From positions 342,904 through 406,903 of the forward strand of contig JAGTJX010000004.1 in NCBI GenBank assembly GCA_023657465.1: DNA of 64,000 nt. The letters are read 5' to 3'. Position numbers and translations under genes: made by a program. Positions 7,361 to 17,800 of the stretch are shown here, piece after piece; the first letter of the stretch is position 1, and each line of letters starts with the position of its first letter. The notes under the pieces were generated by a model that did no database searches, was not told where the DNA came from, and saw nothing but the letters and a program-made list of their open reading frames with translations. Source of the DNA: Lysobacteraceae bacterium (GTDB lineage Bacteria > Bdellovibrionota > UBA1018 > JAGTJX01).

Positions 7361-9195
7361 ATCAGAATAATTCTAGGTTTCCTAGGATCTTTGAGCGGTT
7401 TTGATTTTGTATTCACTGGGCTATGTTTCTTAAAGTAATCAACGAGCGCATCTCTCGGGGCTCCTGCTGCATCTATTTTGATTCTGCTTTTTGGAATCTG
7501 ATTCATGATCCAGCCTAAGTTATCCCCACCTTTGGCTAGATAATCTACAGTAGCGACGACATAGATTTTATTGTCATCGAGAAGATTACCCTTCTCGTCT
7601 CGAATCTCTAGGATACGATTGACTTCCCAATACTCGATCTTGCCATCGCCATTCAGATCATTTGCAGGAGCGTCTTTCTTCAGGTCAATCATCTTGATTG
7701 TAAGTCCAGAAATCTGAAACACGCCATGACTTCCATTGTTAGCAAGTCTGAATAAGAGATCGAGTTCTTTTCCTGTCATCTCGATTCTTGAGATGTAGTT
7801 ATCAAAAGGGAGTGCGCGGAAGATCTTGTCGAAGTTAATCATTCCTTCGCCAATTGAATCTCGAATACCGCCAGAGTTCATGATCGCAATATCTGCTCCT
7901 ACTTTAGCGCGTATGACATCCGTATAGAAGTTACCAAATTCGCTTTCATTCCATCTTGAGTGATTGATTGTTCGGGCTGCTACTCCGATGATTTTTGATT
8001 TTACGAATTTAGTTTTCTCGAAAAGTGGTTTTAAGAATTTCTCGATTTCAGGATCAGGAGTGATTGTTTGACCATGGAATTGGGCTGGAATGAGTGCTCC
8101 GCGTCCTTCGTTCGGAGCAGGTAGTTTGCCATTACAATGACCTAGATTCTTAAAGACCTTATCGCAGACGGGTACAGGCCCTTCAATTTCGGTTAATTCA
8201 GGAACAACTCTCTTGGATTCATGGTCATAGGTGAGGGTAACTACATTGAAGTAGTGATTGAATGCTTCTCCTTGAATCACAGGTGTTCCGTTAATCCAAT
8301 GATGGAGGATCGTATGAGTATGACCGCTCACTACGAGATCTACCGTGCCCTTGGGGATGTTGTTTAGGAATCGGTAGAGCTCATCGTAGTCTTTGCAATC
8401 ACCGTTTGGGTCATTCTTACGTCTTACCTTATTATCAAAGATCGATTCTCCATGAGCTGGGTCACAAGTCACGCCTGCGTGAGTAGTCACGATGACGATG
8501 TCTGCACCTTGTTCTCTCAAAAGTTTGGTTTGATCGAGGGTCTCGTCTCTTAAGTTTCTGAAGTCTAAGTCAGAGACTGAGTCGTAACGAGTCGTTTCAG
8601 GTGTGAATGTGGTGGAGAGACCAATCACTCCGACTTTAAGTTTGCCTATTTTGAAGATTTTGGTCGGAGTGGTATTTGGGAACTCTTCTCTGATGTTCGT
8701 GCCTTTTTTGTAGATGTTGGCGGCTACATAAGGGTAGTTAGCCTCAAGGAACCGCGTCTTCATTGCTCCTCTTAAGTCGTTTCCGTACTGAGGATGAGCA
8801 GGTTCCACACCGAAGTCGAACTCGTGATTGCCAATAGCTGCGACACTCACTCCAATACGGTTGAAAAACTGCACGACAGTGGCTCCGCGCTCGAGATTAC
8901 TATCGAGCGAACCTTGCCATTCATCACCGGCATCAACAACTAAGAGTCTAGAACCATGTACTTTTTTTAGAATTTTTACGTAACTAGCGAATACAGCCGC
9001 ACCACCGTCTTGATAAGTAGAGGCTTTTTTGCCTGAAAATTCTATGGTTTTTTCAGTTCGTTGTTCAAGAGAACCGTGGAAATCATTGAGACCTAGAACG
9101 ACTACTTTTTCTAGAGACTGGGATGAGTAGGATTTCTGTTGAGACGAACAAGAGGGAAGTATGGATAAAACGGCAACACAAAAAAGTGTTCGCAT
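7357..9195 (-). CDS. 5'-nucleotidase / 2',3'-cyclic phosphodiesterase-type lipoprotein
   Basis: UshA-like enzymes remove phosphate from nucleotides or related compounds outside the cytoplasm. A lipoprotein signal ends at LPSC near residue 16. The metallophosphatase domain carries GLNDFHGSLE, VDAGDEWQGS, GNHEFDFG and VSGHTHTILHH, which supply the di-metal ligands. The C-terminal 5'-nucleotidase domain has IMNSGGIRDSIGEG and later YLAKGGDNLGW. Inside that domain, near residues 510-525, lies DLNGDGKIEYWE, an EF-hand-type loop with ligands at the expected positions, which is unusual for the family. The ATG at 9195 has AGGA upstream. The total of 612 aa is normal. True substrate is unknown. Confidence 0.88.
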   Translation of the reverse strand: MRTLFCVAVLSILPSCSSQQKSYSSQSLEKVVVLGLNDFHGSLEQRTEKTIEFSGKKASTYQDGGAAVFASYVKILKKVHGSRLLVVDAGDEWQGSLDSNLERGATVVQFFNRIGVSVAAIGNHEFDFGVEPAHPQYGNDLRGAMKTRFLEANYPYVAANIYKKGTNIREEFPNTTPTKIFKIGKLKVGVIGLSTTFTPETTRYDSVSDLDFRNLRDETLDQTKLLREQGADIVIVTTHAGVTCDPAHGESIFDNKVRRKNDPNGDCKDYDELYRFLNNIPKGTVDLVVSGHTHTILHHWINGTPVIQGEAFNHYFNVVTLTYDHESKRVVPELTEIEGPVPVCDKVFKNLGHCNGKLPAPNEGRGALIPAQFHGQTITPDPEIEKFLKPLFEKTKFVKSKIIGVAARTINHSRWNESEFGNFYTDVIRAKVGADIAIMNSGGIRDSIGEGMINFDKIFRALPFDNYISRIEMTGKELDLLFRLANNGSHGVFQISGLTIKMIDLKKDAPANDLNGDGKIEYWEVNRILEIRDEKGNLLDDNKIYVVATVDYLAKGGDNLGWIMNQIPKSRIKIDAAGAPRDALVDYFKKHSPVNTKSKPLKDPRKPRIILI

Positions 9196-9274
9196 TGAGT
9201 ATTCCTGAATGGTTGCCTGGTAGAAAAGAACCCGTCCATGGGCAGCCGACCGTCCTTGGATACTTAAAATGGTA

Positions 9275-9303
9275 ACAGGTGTTTTGAACCTGTCACGTTT
9301 TTT
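9275..9303 (+). terminator. Terminator-like hairpin with T-run
   Basis: ACAGGT, seven-base loop, ACCTGT, then CACG and six T. On the plus strand this looks like a weak intrinsic terminator, but no plus-strand gene ends here. It could insulate the sigma54-like promoter downstream from antisense read-through of the nucleotidase gene. Confidence 0.35.
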
Positions 9304-9397
9304 ATGTCAAAAGTTTAGACATTTTTTAAGTCTGTTTACGATTCATCAAAATTTTAAGGGTTTAAAGTCATTTTAAGCTGTCTTGAGACCCTAATTT

Positions 9398-9413
9398 AGG
9401 CATCCGGTTTGCA
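9398..9413 (+). promoter_or_regulatory. Sigma54-type -24/-12 promoter element
   Basis: AGGCATCCGGTTTGCA has GG (9399-9400) and GC (9411-9412) with exactly the spacing of the RpoN consensus TGGCAC-N5-TTGC. Predicted transcription start is about 9424, two bases before the GTG at 9426. The same extended motif, TAATTTWGGCATC then TGCAAT, precedes the paralogous gene at 14873. Confidence 0.6.
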
Positions 9414-9425
9414 ATCATAAGTAGC

Positions 9426-12266
9426 GTGAATTCACGACTTTTTTTTGGATTTTTCATATGCTTTTTCCTGACTCTGAATCTCGTTCAGAATGCAGTCGTG
9501 TATGCAGAACCGGAAATGGCGAAGGTTCAGCCAACCAGTCTGGACGAAGCAGAAGCTCAAGTTGTGTTTTTTGAGAAACAAGCTCGAGCATTAGGTTCAA
9601 GCTTCGGAATCAGAAGTCATGAGGAACTTGCGCTCAACTGGGCTTACCGTCCCATGATCGAAAAACTCATGGCAGCGAAGCTTGATATCGAGAGTATCTC
9701 CCGAAAAGACATCTCCATCATTCGCGAGAGGCGTTTTGCTGAGCAAATCCTCTTTAGGTACTTCGGTCTTCAAGTGAGATTGTATCTCGCTTATGCACGA
9801 GTCGCCCATTCCAGTCATGGGTATGGTCTGAGCTTTAGTTTTAAGAAACTCGAAGAGTTAAATCTTCGAATTTCAAAGAACCCATCGATGATGTTCAGGG
9901 TCGCTAAGCCGTATAATGTTCGCCACGTAAACCCAGATACAGTCGAGATTTTTTTAAGCAGTCAAGATGAGCAGCTGGTTGAGTTTGCTGCTCTGATGGA
10001 CCCTCAAAATAGCGAAGATTATCTCGCATCTCTTCAGTTGTCTGCGATTCGTTCGAGTATTGTGAATCGCTGGTCTCTTGATCAGGCTTACTCAAGTGTT
10101 CCAGAAGAACGAATACTTCAAACGCCTACTCCAAGATTCCTTTCTTACCCAGACTTAAAAGGCAAGAAGATCTCAGAGACGAGAGCTTATCAAGAGCTCA
10201 ACTCCGAAATGAGGTTGTTCGCGTTTGAAACGCTGAATGATGATCTTCAGAAAATCATTAAGAAGTATCCGATTACACAGTCCGTTGGTTTTTCAAGCGG
10301 TCTTTTTAAGCTCCTAGTAGCAAACGATGGTTATTTTCAGAAGAAAGATACGAACTCAGTAGAATACAATCAACTCGTTGTAGAAGACCGAATGAATGCA
10401 CTCAAAAAACACTATCAAACATATTGGGAAGAAGAAGGTAAGAACATCATCGTGACTTCGAGCTTGGTAGGTGATTCTTGGAAAATGGAAGATGTAGTAC
10501 AGAGAGTACTCGATCACAGTTTTGAATCCTTGAGAGATGCTCAAGCAGCAGCTTATACAGATTGGCTTTATCAGGAAGGTTATATTGATGGCGATAGCCA
10601 GATAGAGTTTAATAAAAATAAATCATTTTTAGATGAGTTTAAAACAGAATGGCAGAACACAGTACGTCCAGAAATCTTGAATTTGATGAAGCTGAGAGCA
10701 AAAGAGGCTTGGAGTTCGATACGAAAAGAATCTCATGCTAAAAAAATGAAGTTCATTCAAGAATCTATTCTTCAGTCAGCGTGGACTTGGAATATTCTGT
10801 TAGATACCAAAAACTCAAAAACTGATCTCACAGGCGGCAATCATCAGAAAGTTCAAGGCACTTGGAAACTCGTTCAAATCAGATCTGCGGAAGATGCTAG
10901 GATCTACTTCTTCAATACTTTACAAAAAATGGAAACTGCTCCAGAAGAGCAAGATCAAGTTTGGTTTTATGAGTTCTTTGAAAAAATGAAGAACTTCCCA
11001 GACGATCAAGCTAATGAAGACACTTGGAAAAGACGAGTTCGTGAAGTGCTTTCGCAATACGAGTCAAAGTGGATGCAAGACTGGATGAAGGTGAGGACAA
11101 TGTTCGGTCAGAACAACTCATCCTTTCAATGGAAGAAGCCTGCTAAGCAACTTGTCATTGAGAATATTTTCTATCTAGAAGATAGAATCAATACCATCTT
11201 AAGACTTCCTAGCGAGTACATTACATTCGCTGAGGCAAAACGCGACGAACTGTTCGCTAAAGTCGGAGTCTTAAGAGTCCTTCGCAAAGACGAACTGGCA
11301 ATGAAAAGACTGAAGAATGAACACAGTCGTCAAGTGATGGCTTATAACCAGTTCCAAACTGAAATCAGAAAACATGGCGGAGTTCAGTACGCGGGGACAA
11401 CGATCAGCCCTAGAATGCCTGAAGAAGATGATTTGTTTATGTCACTCATTCGTGCATGGAGAGAGAATTCAAGCAATCTTCTTACTGAAGTCTTCAATGC
11501 AGATATGAAGGCGACTTATGATCAGGCGAGATTAGATGGAACTGAGAAACTCGAAAGACTTATTTCTATTCAGAGATTAGATCAATCTGATAATAATGAA
11601 AAACACAGGCTCATTTTGCAGAGCACCCTTCCTGTGAGACAAACCTTTATTCAGTCTCATGAGAAGTATCGTGTGATTGATGAGCAATTGATGAAAACGA
11701 CAAGAAGTAGTGCTGAAAGAGCTAATGACTTCCTCAACACAACTGTACTCTATGTATTCTACGCTTTTCTAGCTGTAGGAGCAGTGACATTAGTGGTCGC
11801 TTCTGATGGGATGTTTTACCCAGTTCTAAAAGGAATGCTCTCAGGTGGGCTCATTGCAATCAACATCATGGGAGTTGCCAATATCGCAACTCGAACACGA
11901 GTAGATTTCTTTGAGCTACCACCTCAAATGGAATACCAAGTTCAATACGCCAACGCACTTTCTATCGCTGCTCAACAAGAAGTGCAGCATGGAGAGACTG
12001 CAGTGCTAGATAAGAAGGAAGAAAACGAAGTGCTCCAAGGACTAGATCATGATCAGAATCGATTGAGTGTCGCTCTTTCAAATCAAAAAGCCCAAAGAGA
12101 CGAAAAGTATTTTGGTGTTGTCTGGTCTGCGCTTGATACCACTGGATATACAGAAGTAGTGAAGGCTTTGAGGCCATTTACGAAAATGGAAAGAATCATG
12201 AAGGTTAAAGTGATCCGCTTCCAACGTTATCAAAAGTTTAAAAACGCAAGTAAGCTTGATCCTTAA
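9426..12266 (+). CDS. Large envelope protein, paralogue of the 1515-aa protein at 14873
   Basis: A signal peptide or signal anchor (residues 1-28: FFGFFICFFLTLNLV, then a possible cut after VYA) is followed by about 740 mostly helical residues, a double membrane segment near residues 772-822 (VLYVFYAFLAVGAVTLVV and GLIAINIMGVANIA), and a short tail. It matches the 1515-aa protein in order: FFEKQ near the start, LYLAYARVAH against YYLYAKAAH, IVNRW against LFNRW, YWEEEGKNIIVTSS against YWKSEGEKIIISSN, FESLRDAQAAAY against YESARDAATAQI, and RTRVDFFELP against RTYVNFYEKP after the hairpin. No known family was recognised. The GTG start lies about two bases from the predicted sigma54 start site, so the mRNA may be leaderless. 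It ends directly abutting the convergent AAA+ gene. A membrane-anchored, mainly periplasmic protein is the best description. Confidence 0.75.
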   Translation: MNSRLFFGFFICFFLTLNLVQNAVVYAEPEMAKVQPTSLDEAEAQVVFFEKQARALGSSFGIRSHEELALNWAYRPMIEKLMAAKLDIESISRKDISIIRERRFAEQILFRYFGLQVRLYLAYARVAHSSHGYGLSFSFKKLEELNLRISKNPSMMFRVAKPYNVRHVNPDTVEIFLSSQDEQLVEFAALMDPQNSEDYLASLQLSAIRSSIVNRWSLDQAYSSVPEERILQTPTPRFLSYPDLKGKKISETRAYQELNSEMRLFAFETLNDDLQKIIKKYPITQSVGFSSGLFKLLVANDGYFQKKDTNSVEYNQLVVEDRMNALKKHYQTYWEEEGKNIIVTSSLVGDSWKMEDVVQRVLDHSFESLRDAQAAAYTDWLYQEGYIDGDSQIEFNKNKSFLDEFKTEWQNTVRPEILNLMKLRAKEAWSSIRKESHAKKMKFIQESILQSAWTWNILLDTKNSKTDLTGGNHQKVQGTWKLVQIRSAEDARIYFFNTLQKMETAPEEQDQVWFYEFFEKMKNFPDDQANEDTWKRRVREVLSQYESKWMQDWMKVRTMFGQNNSSFQWKKPAKQLVIENIFYLEDRINTILRLPSEYITFAEAKRDELFAKVGVLRVLRKDELAMKRLKNEHSRQVMAYNQFQTEIRKHGGVQYAGTTISPRMPEEDDLFMSLIRAWRENSSNLLTEVFNADMKATYDQARLDGTEKLERLISIQRLDQSDNNEKHRLILQSTLPVRQTFIQSHEKYRVIDEQLMKTTRSSAERANDFLNTTVLYVFYAFLAVGAVTLVVASDGMFYPVLKGMLSGGLIAINIMGVANIATRTRVDFFELPPQMEYQVQYANALSIAAQQEVQHGETAVLDKKEENEVLQGLDHDQNRLSVALSNQKAQRDEKYFGVVWSALDTTGYTEVVKALRPFTKMERIMKVKVIRFQRYQKFKNASKLDP

Positions 12267-14687
12267 TTACTCTTCGCTTTTAGCTTCATCCGCAGCTAGT
12301 TTCGCAGCGGACTTCTTGCTGGCATCTTTCCCACCGTAACCTGTCACCCATGTGGGGACTTTTAGGAAGTCTGGTTTGCGTCCTTGTTTGAGCCATGCAT
12401 TCTTCGCTTGATCGAATTGATAAGCAGGAATTGCTTTAGCATACTCTGGCAGTAGGTCGCGATTAGAGCAGAAGAAAAGTTTATTGATTTCGGCTCTTTC
12501 GGCTAAAGAGAAGTTACCTCTCGGGAACGAGATGTTATCGAGTGCTTGATCAAAATCTGCCTTGCTCAGGTTTTGGCCTGCCTTTTTATAACTACTAGCC
12601 TTGTTTAGGAACTCTTCCATTTCGAAAATATTCTTAGTAGGCATGGCTTCAATCTGAGCATCAGTGAACGTAGACACATCGACTTCTCCGAGCTCATCTT
12701 TCATTTTTTGTAACAATTCGCCTAATGCGAGCTTTCTAGGACCTAATTCTACGAGGTGGTTGAGCGGTATGTGAACTCCAATACGTCCTTCTCTCGTGAT
12801 TGCACCATCGAGGAGATTGGGGTCTGATGTGGCCAGAACGAAGATCGATCTCGTTTTCTTAATAGGTGATTCAGAAATCGTTTCAAACCAAGTCGCAGCA
12901 GTTGCTGAGACATCATCGCCAATCACTTGGTTGATACCTGCGTCGCCTGTTGTTTTTGGCATTTTATGAGCTTCGTCGATAAAATGAACAACGTTTTCTG
13001 CCTCATAAGCAATTTCTTGGTATTGCACTGCTAGGTCATTAGAACAACCATGGCAGCCCTTTGTTAATGTTTTGATTCTGATGAGAACTGTGTTTTTTTT
13101 CATTGCGACTAAACTGGCAAGAGTGGTTTTGAAAGCTCCGAAAGGTCCAGTAAACATAATCCCTCGTGAGCCCAAGCGATCTAATCCTTCACCAGTTTGA
13201 TCGAGATATTTCAGTGCCTTATCAATTTCTGCTTCAACTAGCGGATTGGCTTTTAGAGCCGCTTCAAGCTTCCCTGGAGGGAATTCAGGAATGATGACTT
13301 CAATCATGTCTTTTCCGAAACGCTCTTCGAGTGACTCTTTGAACATGACCAAGACTTGTTTAAGGTTGATCTTTAGGCCAGAGTTTTTGGCTTGTTCGAG
13401 CATGTTTTCAAGCGTTTTGAGCGAAACTCCACTAGTCCTGCCTGCAAAAACCTCACGAGTGAGACTGGAGTCCAAGAGATCATCGTAATCTGGATTGTCC
13501 AAGAGTGAGGAAATATGCCTGAGTCGATCAGAATATGAGGCAATCGGAAAATGAACTCGTGCGACTCCACCAATCTCTAGAACCTCTTTTGCAAGCCTCT
13601 CTGTTTTAGGAGTTTGAATGAAACACTTAAAAAAAGCTTTCTTACCATCGGCTTCATGGCGCATGATTTTTCCAAGTTCTCTGCCTTTGATGGATGGGTT
13701 TTTGGTGAGCCATTTTTTTACAATCCCAAAAACAGGATCATTAAAAGCTCCGCTTTTTTCTGGGTTTCCAATATAGCGATGAGCATCTTCGAGTACAATC
13801 GCCACGCGTTTAGCACTCAGCATCTGCCCTTGGTTGAACGCATCAATGAGTTTCATGCGTGTGAACAGATCACCAGTCATCGTTTCATTGACGTGAAGCG
13901 CGTATTGAGTGCGATTGACGTTGTCATATGATTTGAGCCAATTGACGAATTCTTTTCGTGTACTTGGATCCATTGACATTTCGGCTGTATTGAAATGAAT
14001 GACATGATCATAGGCAGAGAGGTCACCTTCTTTAGTGAGTACGGATGCACCTTCAACCACAACGGATTCGCCACTTGCATCTGCAACTACCATGAGGTCA
14101 TTGAGGTCACCTGTGACAATGAAGCTGTGAACAGATCCGCCAGCACCTGCTTTTTCGATTTTATGAGCGAGTGTGTTCGTCATTGCACGAGTGCGGAGTT
14201 TAGAGATTCGTTGAGCTGAGACTCCTGCTTTGATCGCGAGTTCAATTTGAACTTGTTTGAGAGCTACGAGAGCAGCCGTTTCGTCGATAGCTAGATGTGC
14301 AGACTCTCCTAGTTTTCTAGATATCTTTAAGATGCTCTGTCTCAAGGCATCCATCTGGATGGTTTCTGGATTGGTTGACTTTGAAATTTCATTATAAAGC
14401 TCGTCAATTTTACTGAACTTCTTAGACAGATTCGGAATCCGTGAACTTACTTCTTCGGCAACGATGCGTTCAATTTCTGAGAGCGGAGGAGCTTTAGGAC
14501 CGTGAGATTTTTTAAGTGCGATTTCCATTAAGTCTACGAAAGCTTGGATGAGATTTTTGCCGACGCTAGCAGGATGTCTGTTCTCATTTGTGTAATCTAA
14601 GTAATCCTCATATGGCTGAGATGTAGTGCAGGCAGATCCTAGAATCATAGAAGCAATCAGAGCTGTAGAGATGCGACTTGTGGTCAT
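12267..14687 (-). CDS. Tandem AAA+ ATPase with lipoprotein signal
   Basis: The ATG at 14687, preceded by GAGGAAA, is preferred over the TTG 27 bp upstream because it opens a lipoprotein signal (MTTSRISTALIASMILGSAC). A helical region follows, then a degenerate AAA-like half (RVAIVLEDAHRYIG near residue 295, Walker B-like, no P-loop seen), then a second AAA+ domain: P-loop GPFGAFKTT near 514-522 (Phe replaces the last Gly), Walker B VVHFIDEAHKM near 565, sensor 1 FVLATSD, and arginine finger ITREGRIG near 630. A CHGC pair sits between Walker A and B. ATPases of this fold normally work in the cytoplasm, so a lipid-anchor signal is odd. The gene lies between and opposite to two sigma54-preceded paralogues, which suggests shared function. 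Confidence 0.78.
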   Translation of the reverse strand: MTTSRISTALIASMILGSACTTSQPYEDYLDYTNENRHPASVGKNLIQAFVDLMEIALKKSHGPKAPPLSEIERIVAEEVSSRIPNLSKKFSKIDELYNEISKSTNPETIQMDALRQSILKISRKLGESAHLAIDETAALVALKQVQIELAIKAGVSAQRISKLRTRAMTNTLAHKIEKAGAGGSVHSFIVTGDLNDLMVVADASGESVVVEGASVLTKEGDLSAYDHVIHFNTAEMSMDPSTRKEFVNWLKSYDNVNRTQYALHVNETMTGDLFTRMKLIDAFNQGQMLSAKRVAIVLEDAHRYIGNPEKSGAFNDPVFGIVKKWLTKNPSIKGRELGKIMRHEADGKKAFFKCFIQTPKTERLAKEVLEIGGVARVHFPIASYSDRLRHISSLLDNPDYDDLLDSSLTREVFAGRTSGVSLKTLENMLEQAKNSGLKINLKQVLVMFKESLEERFGKDMIEVIIPEFPPGKLEAALKANPLVEAEIDKALKYLDQTGEGLDRLGSRGIMFTGPFGAFKTTLASLVAMKKNTVLIRIKTLTKGCHGCSNDLAVQYQEIAYEAENVVHFIDEAHKMPKTTGDAGINQVIGDDVSATAATWFETISESPIKKTRSIFVLATSDPNLLDGAITREGRIGVHIPLNHLVELGPRKLALGELLQKMKDELGEVDVSTFTDAQIEAMPTKNIFEMEEFLNKASSYKKAGQNLSKADFDQALDNISFPRGNFSLAERAEINKLFFCSNRDLLPEYAKAIPAYQFDQAKNAWLKQGRKPDFLKVPTWVTGYGGKDASKKSAAKLAADEAKSEE

Positions 14688-14839
14688 AGATTTCCTCAAC
14701 AATCTTATCGGCAAAAACTGAGGCTAAATTGATGTTTTTCCAAGGTTGTTCAACGTTTTGACAGCCTAGCGAACCTTAGCCGTTTTTGACCTCAGGTAGG
14801 GGTCTCAGATCGAATATAACTCAATAAAATCAGTAATTT

Positions 14840-14855
14840 TGGCATCATCCCTGCA
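14840..14855 (+). promoter_or_regulatory. Sigma54-type -24/-12 promoter element
   Basis: TGGCATCATCCCTGCA, with GG at 14841-14842 and GC at 14853-14854, keeps exact RpoN spacing. The predicted start near 14866 leaves a leader of about seven bases before the ATG at 14873. The flanks match the element at 9398 (TAATTT before, AAT after). Confidence 0.6.
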
Positions 14856-14872
14856 ATATCAATGTCTTAGGT

Positions 14873-17800
14873 ATGCGCACCTATAAACGAAGTCATCAGC
14901 TCCTCTTTGGAGTAATTGCTCTCGTACTCACTGTTGGATTGGGTTTTGATTCCCCACCCGCGCTGATCGACTATACCCAAAAAACCGAAGCAGGCCTGCT
15001 TTTCTTCGAAAAACAGCTCGTTCGTGCACCGGAGGGATTGGGTTCCAATGGTCAAGCAGTGCTAGAACACGCCAAAAAACACATTGAACCCCTCAAAAGA
15101 GAAATCGAAGCAGAAGCTCTGCGTGTTTCACAAATCATTGGAATGGACTACGTAGATGAAGAGCGCAATATTCTCGAAGCCTCACTGAGATACATCAATC
15201 TCTTGGCTAGGACGTATTACCTTTACGCAAAAGCTGCACACTATCCAAAAAACGATATTTCAAAAATGAACTTCAGTGTTCTCAATAATCCAGCGCATGC
15301 TTTGCTCGATATTAGAATTCCCCGTAGGATCGGACTCTCACTCTTCCAAATGGGAACCTACCTCACGCCGAGACACGACTCAGCTGATCCTAAGTTCTTG
15401 TGGTTTACATTGCCACAGTCAGATCGATTACTTGCTGAAATGTTCGCGCTCTCTAGAAACGAAGAAGGTGATCTCGCGCTGACGAATGACTTTGAAGCTA
15501 CTAGACAAAGTGAAACAGAGTTACTCAAACGTTACAGAAAATCAGTTTTCAGAATCAAATCTGAGCAAGAATATGCAAAACTCTTACAGTTCATTACACT
15601 GAGAGAAACACTTTTTAATCGTTGGGTAATCAATCGATTTAGATCGGAGCAGTTTAAAGAAACGCCTGTCAATAGCTGCGGTAATTCTAGCTATCTGAAT
15701 TTCAAAACCAGCTCGAGTGCTTACCCAGAAAAGCCATCTCAATTGCTTGCTTACACGGGTTGGGCTGAACAGGAAGAACTGATTTTCGATCTAAATCAAG
15801 CTCAACAGAAAATCACACCGATTGTTGGCAAAACTCTTCTCGCTACTGATCAGCAACATCTCGATGTTCTCATTACGTTAATGAGAACAACTCCTGGATT
15901 CGATTTTGTGAAACAAACGTTACAGGCAGACTATGATGTTAAGCCTTCTGAAGAGTTGAGTTATGTGAAGTACCAAATTAAGGATGATAAAAACCAAAGC
16001 TTGGGCAAGAGAGTCAATCAAACGATTGCTTCTTACTGGAAGAGTGAGGGTGAGAAAATTATTATTTCTTCAAACTTTCCTTCAGACGGATTTAAACCTG
16101 AAGAAATGTCTAAGAGAGTTGCAGTTTTCTCATATGAATCCGCGAGAGATGCGGCTACAGCCCAGATTGCTACTGATCTGATCAATATGAAGTTAGTACA
16201 AGAAAGTACCAGCTACGATGATCTCGTTCACAGTGCTGAGAAAATTTACGATGCGCAATTCAAAGAAAACTATTTGACTCTTGTGAAGGCAGTAACTCAA
16301 ATACCTTTCGAGCAAATGAGAAATCATGTTGTTAAAGCTGGAATCAATAGAGGGAATCTCGATCGAAAGGCAACATTGCTTTTCGAGGCTGTGAAACCCA
16401 TTCTTCCTTGGGTGAAGGAATATCGTGAACTCAGAATGTATGCATTAAGAAGTGGGTTTGTTAAAGAATACAATTCAAACGGTTTACCCACTGAGTCTCT
16501 TTATGAGCATAGGCTACTCAATCAGAAATCACGTGTTCCTCACTATGGCCAAGTAGATTCATTCCCTGCTGTACTCATGCAAGCTCAAGCACGCTTAGGT
16601 CTAGAGCCTTTTAGAGAAGTCGTAGAATGGTTTAGAATAGATTCTGAATTCGCGAATTTATACAAAATGTGGCTAGAAGATGCTGTGAATGAGTATGGCG
16701 CACTCGTTGAGAAGAATGAATCTCAAATTTCTCAACATTTGATTTCTCGTGCTTTCAAATCAGCGACTGAAAAGCTTCGCGAACGAGCTAAACCTGGCTA
16801 TAGGATTCAATTAGGAAACTGGGTGAGTGAGAATGTAGAAACAACTCCAATGACTATTACAGACGACGCAAAAAAAGCGATTGTTGACTGGCTGTCTAAA
16901 TCAGAAAAGACTCAGAAAAAAGAAGTGAATGAATCCCAAGTAATTACTGAAGACAAAACAAAAAAAATCGCTGAATGGATCAAGGCTTTACCGAGTGAAG
17001 AACAATTACAAGAAGAACCAAAAGTAGATCCGAGACTTCACGGGTCTATTCGTAGAGACCAAATCTCTACAGGCTTTGTTCCAGGTCCTATTCTTAAGAA
17101 GAAGGTAGAAAAACTCATTGAAGCTCTTGGATTCTCGGGTGAGATTGAAATCGATGATAGTAAAATCTTAAAAACAGATTTTGATCGTTTGCAGTACGCA
17201 CACGCTCGAATGGCAGAATTAGTCGTTGCTGAGCCGATTCTTGGCATCCCTATGTATGATCATGACGTTTCCCTCGTCATGGAAGAATCAGCTACTTATT
17301 TAGGCGACGGAATCTCGCCAGGATTGAGCACTGGCAAAGATGCAGGTACTAAAACGAGATCAGGAAGAGTGAAGCATGCGCCTGGTACAGAAGGGATGAT
17401 TCCTCAATATACTCAGCTCATTGAACAAATGGCATCTGTGTATATGCCACTAGGTACACCTCCGCTTCGAATATTCGACATTCACTACAATGAATCCTTA
17501 GCTCGTCAACTTGTTTCAAAAGCTATCGATACTGCAGCTCGAAACGGGGAAGGATTATTTGAAACATTCTGTCAGGCTGATCCAAAAAAATGGAAAGTAG
17601 ACGAAAAATTCAAAAAAATATTCATTGCAAGTGTCACTCTGAGAAAAGCGATGATGGGTGCAGACAAACAGTTGGAAGAAATTGACTTGAGAATGCAAAA
17701 AGAGCTTCGCTCTACTATGCAATATCTACAAGAAGAGTGGTTTATGCCTACGATGACCTTCTTGTTTTGGGCTTCGATAGTCTTCCTAGCCTTTACATTT

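Noticed and set aside
13614..13931. Plus-strand open frame of 105 codons
   Set aside because: Shadow of the AAA+ lipoprotein gene; composition and context give no support.
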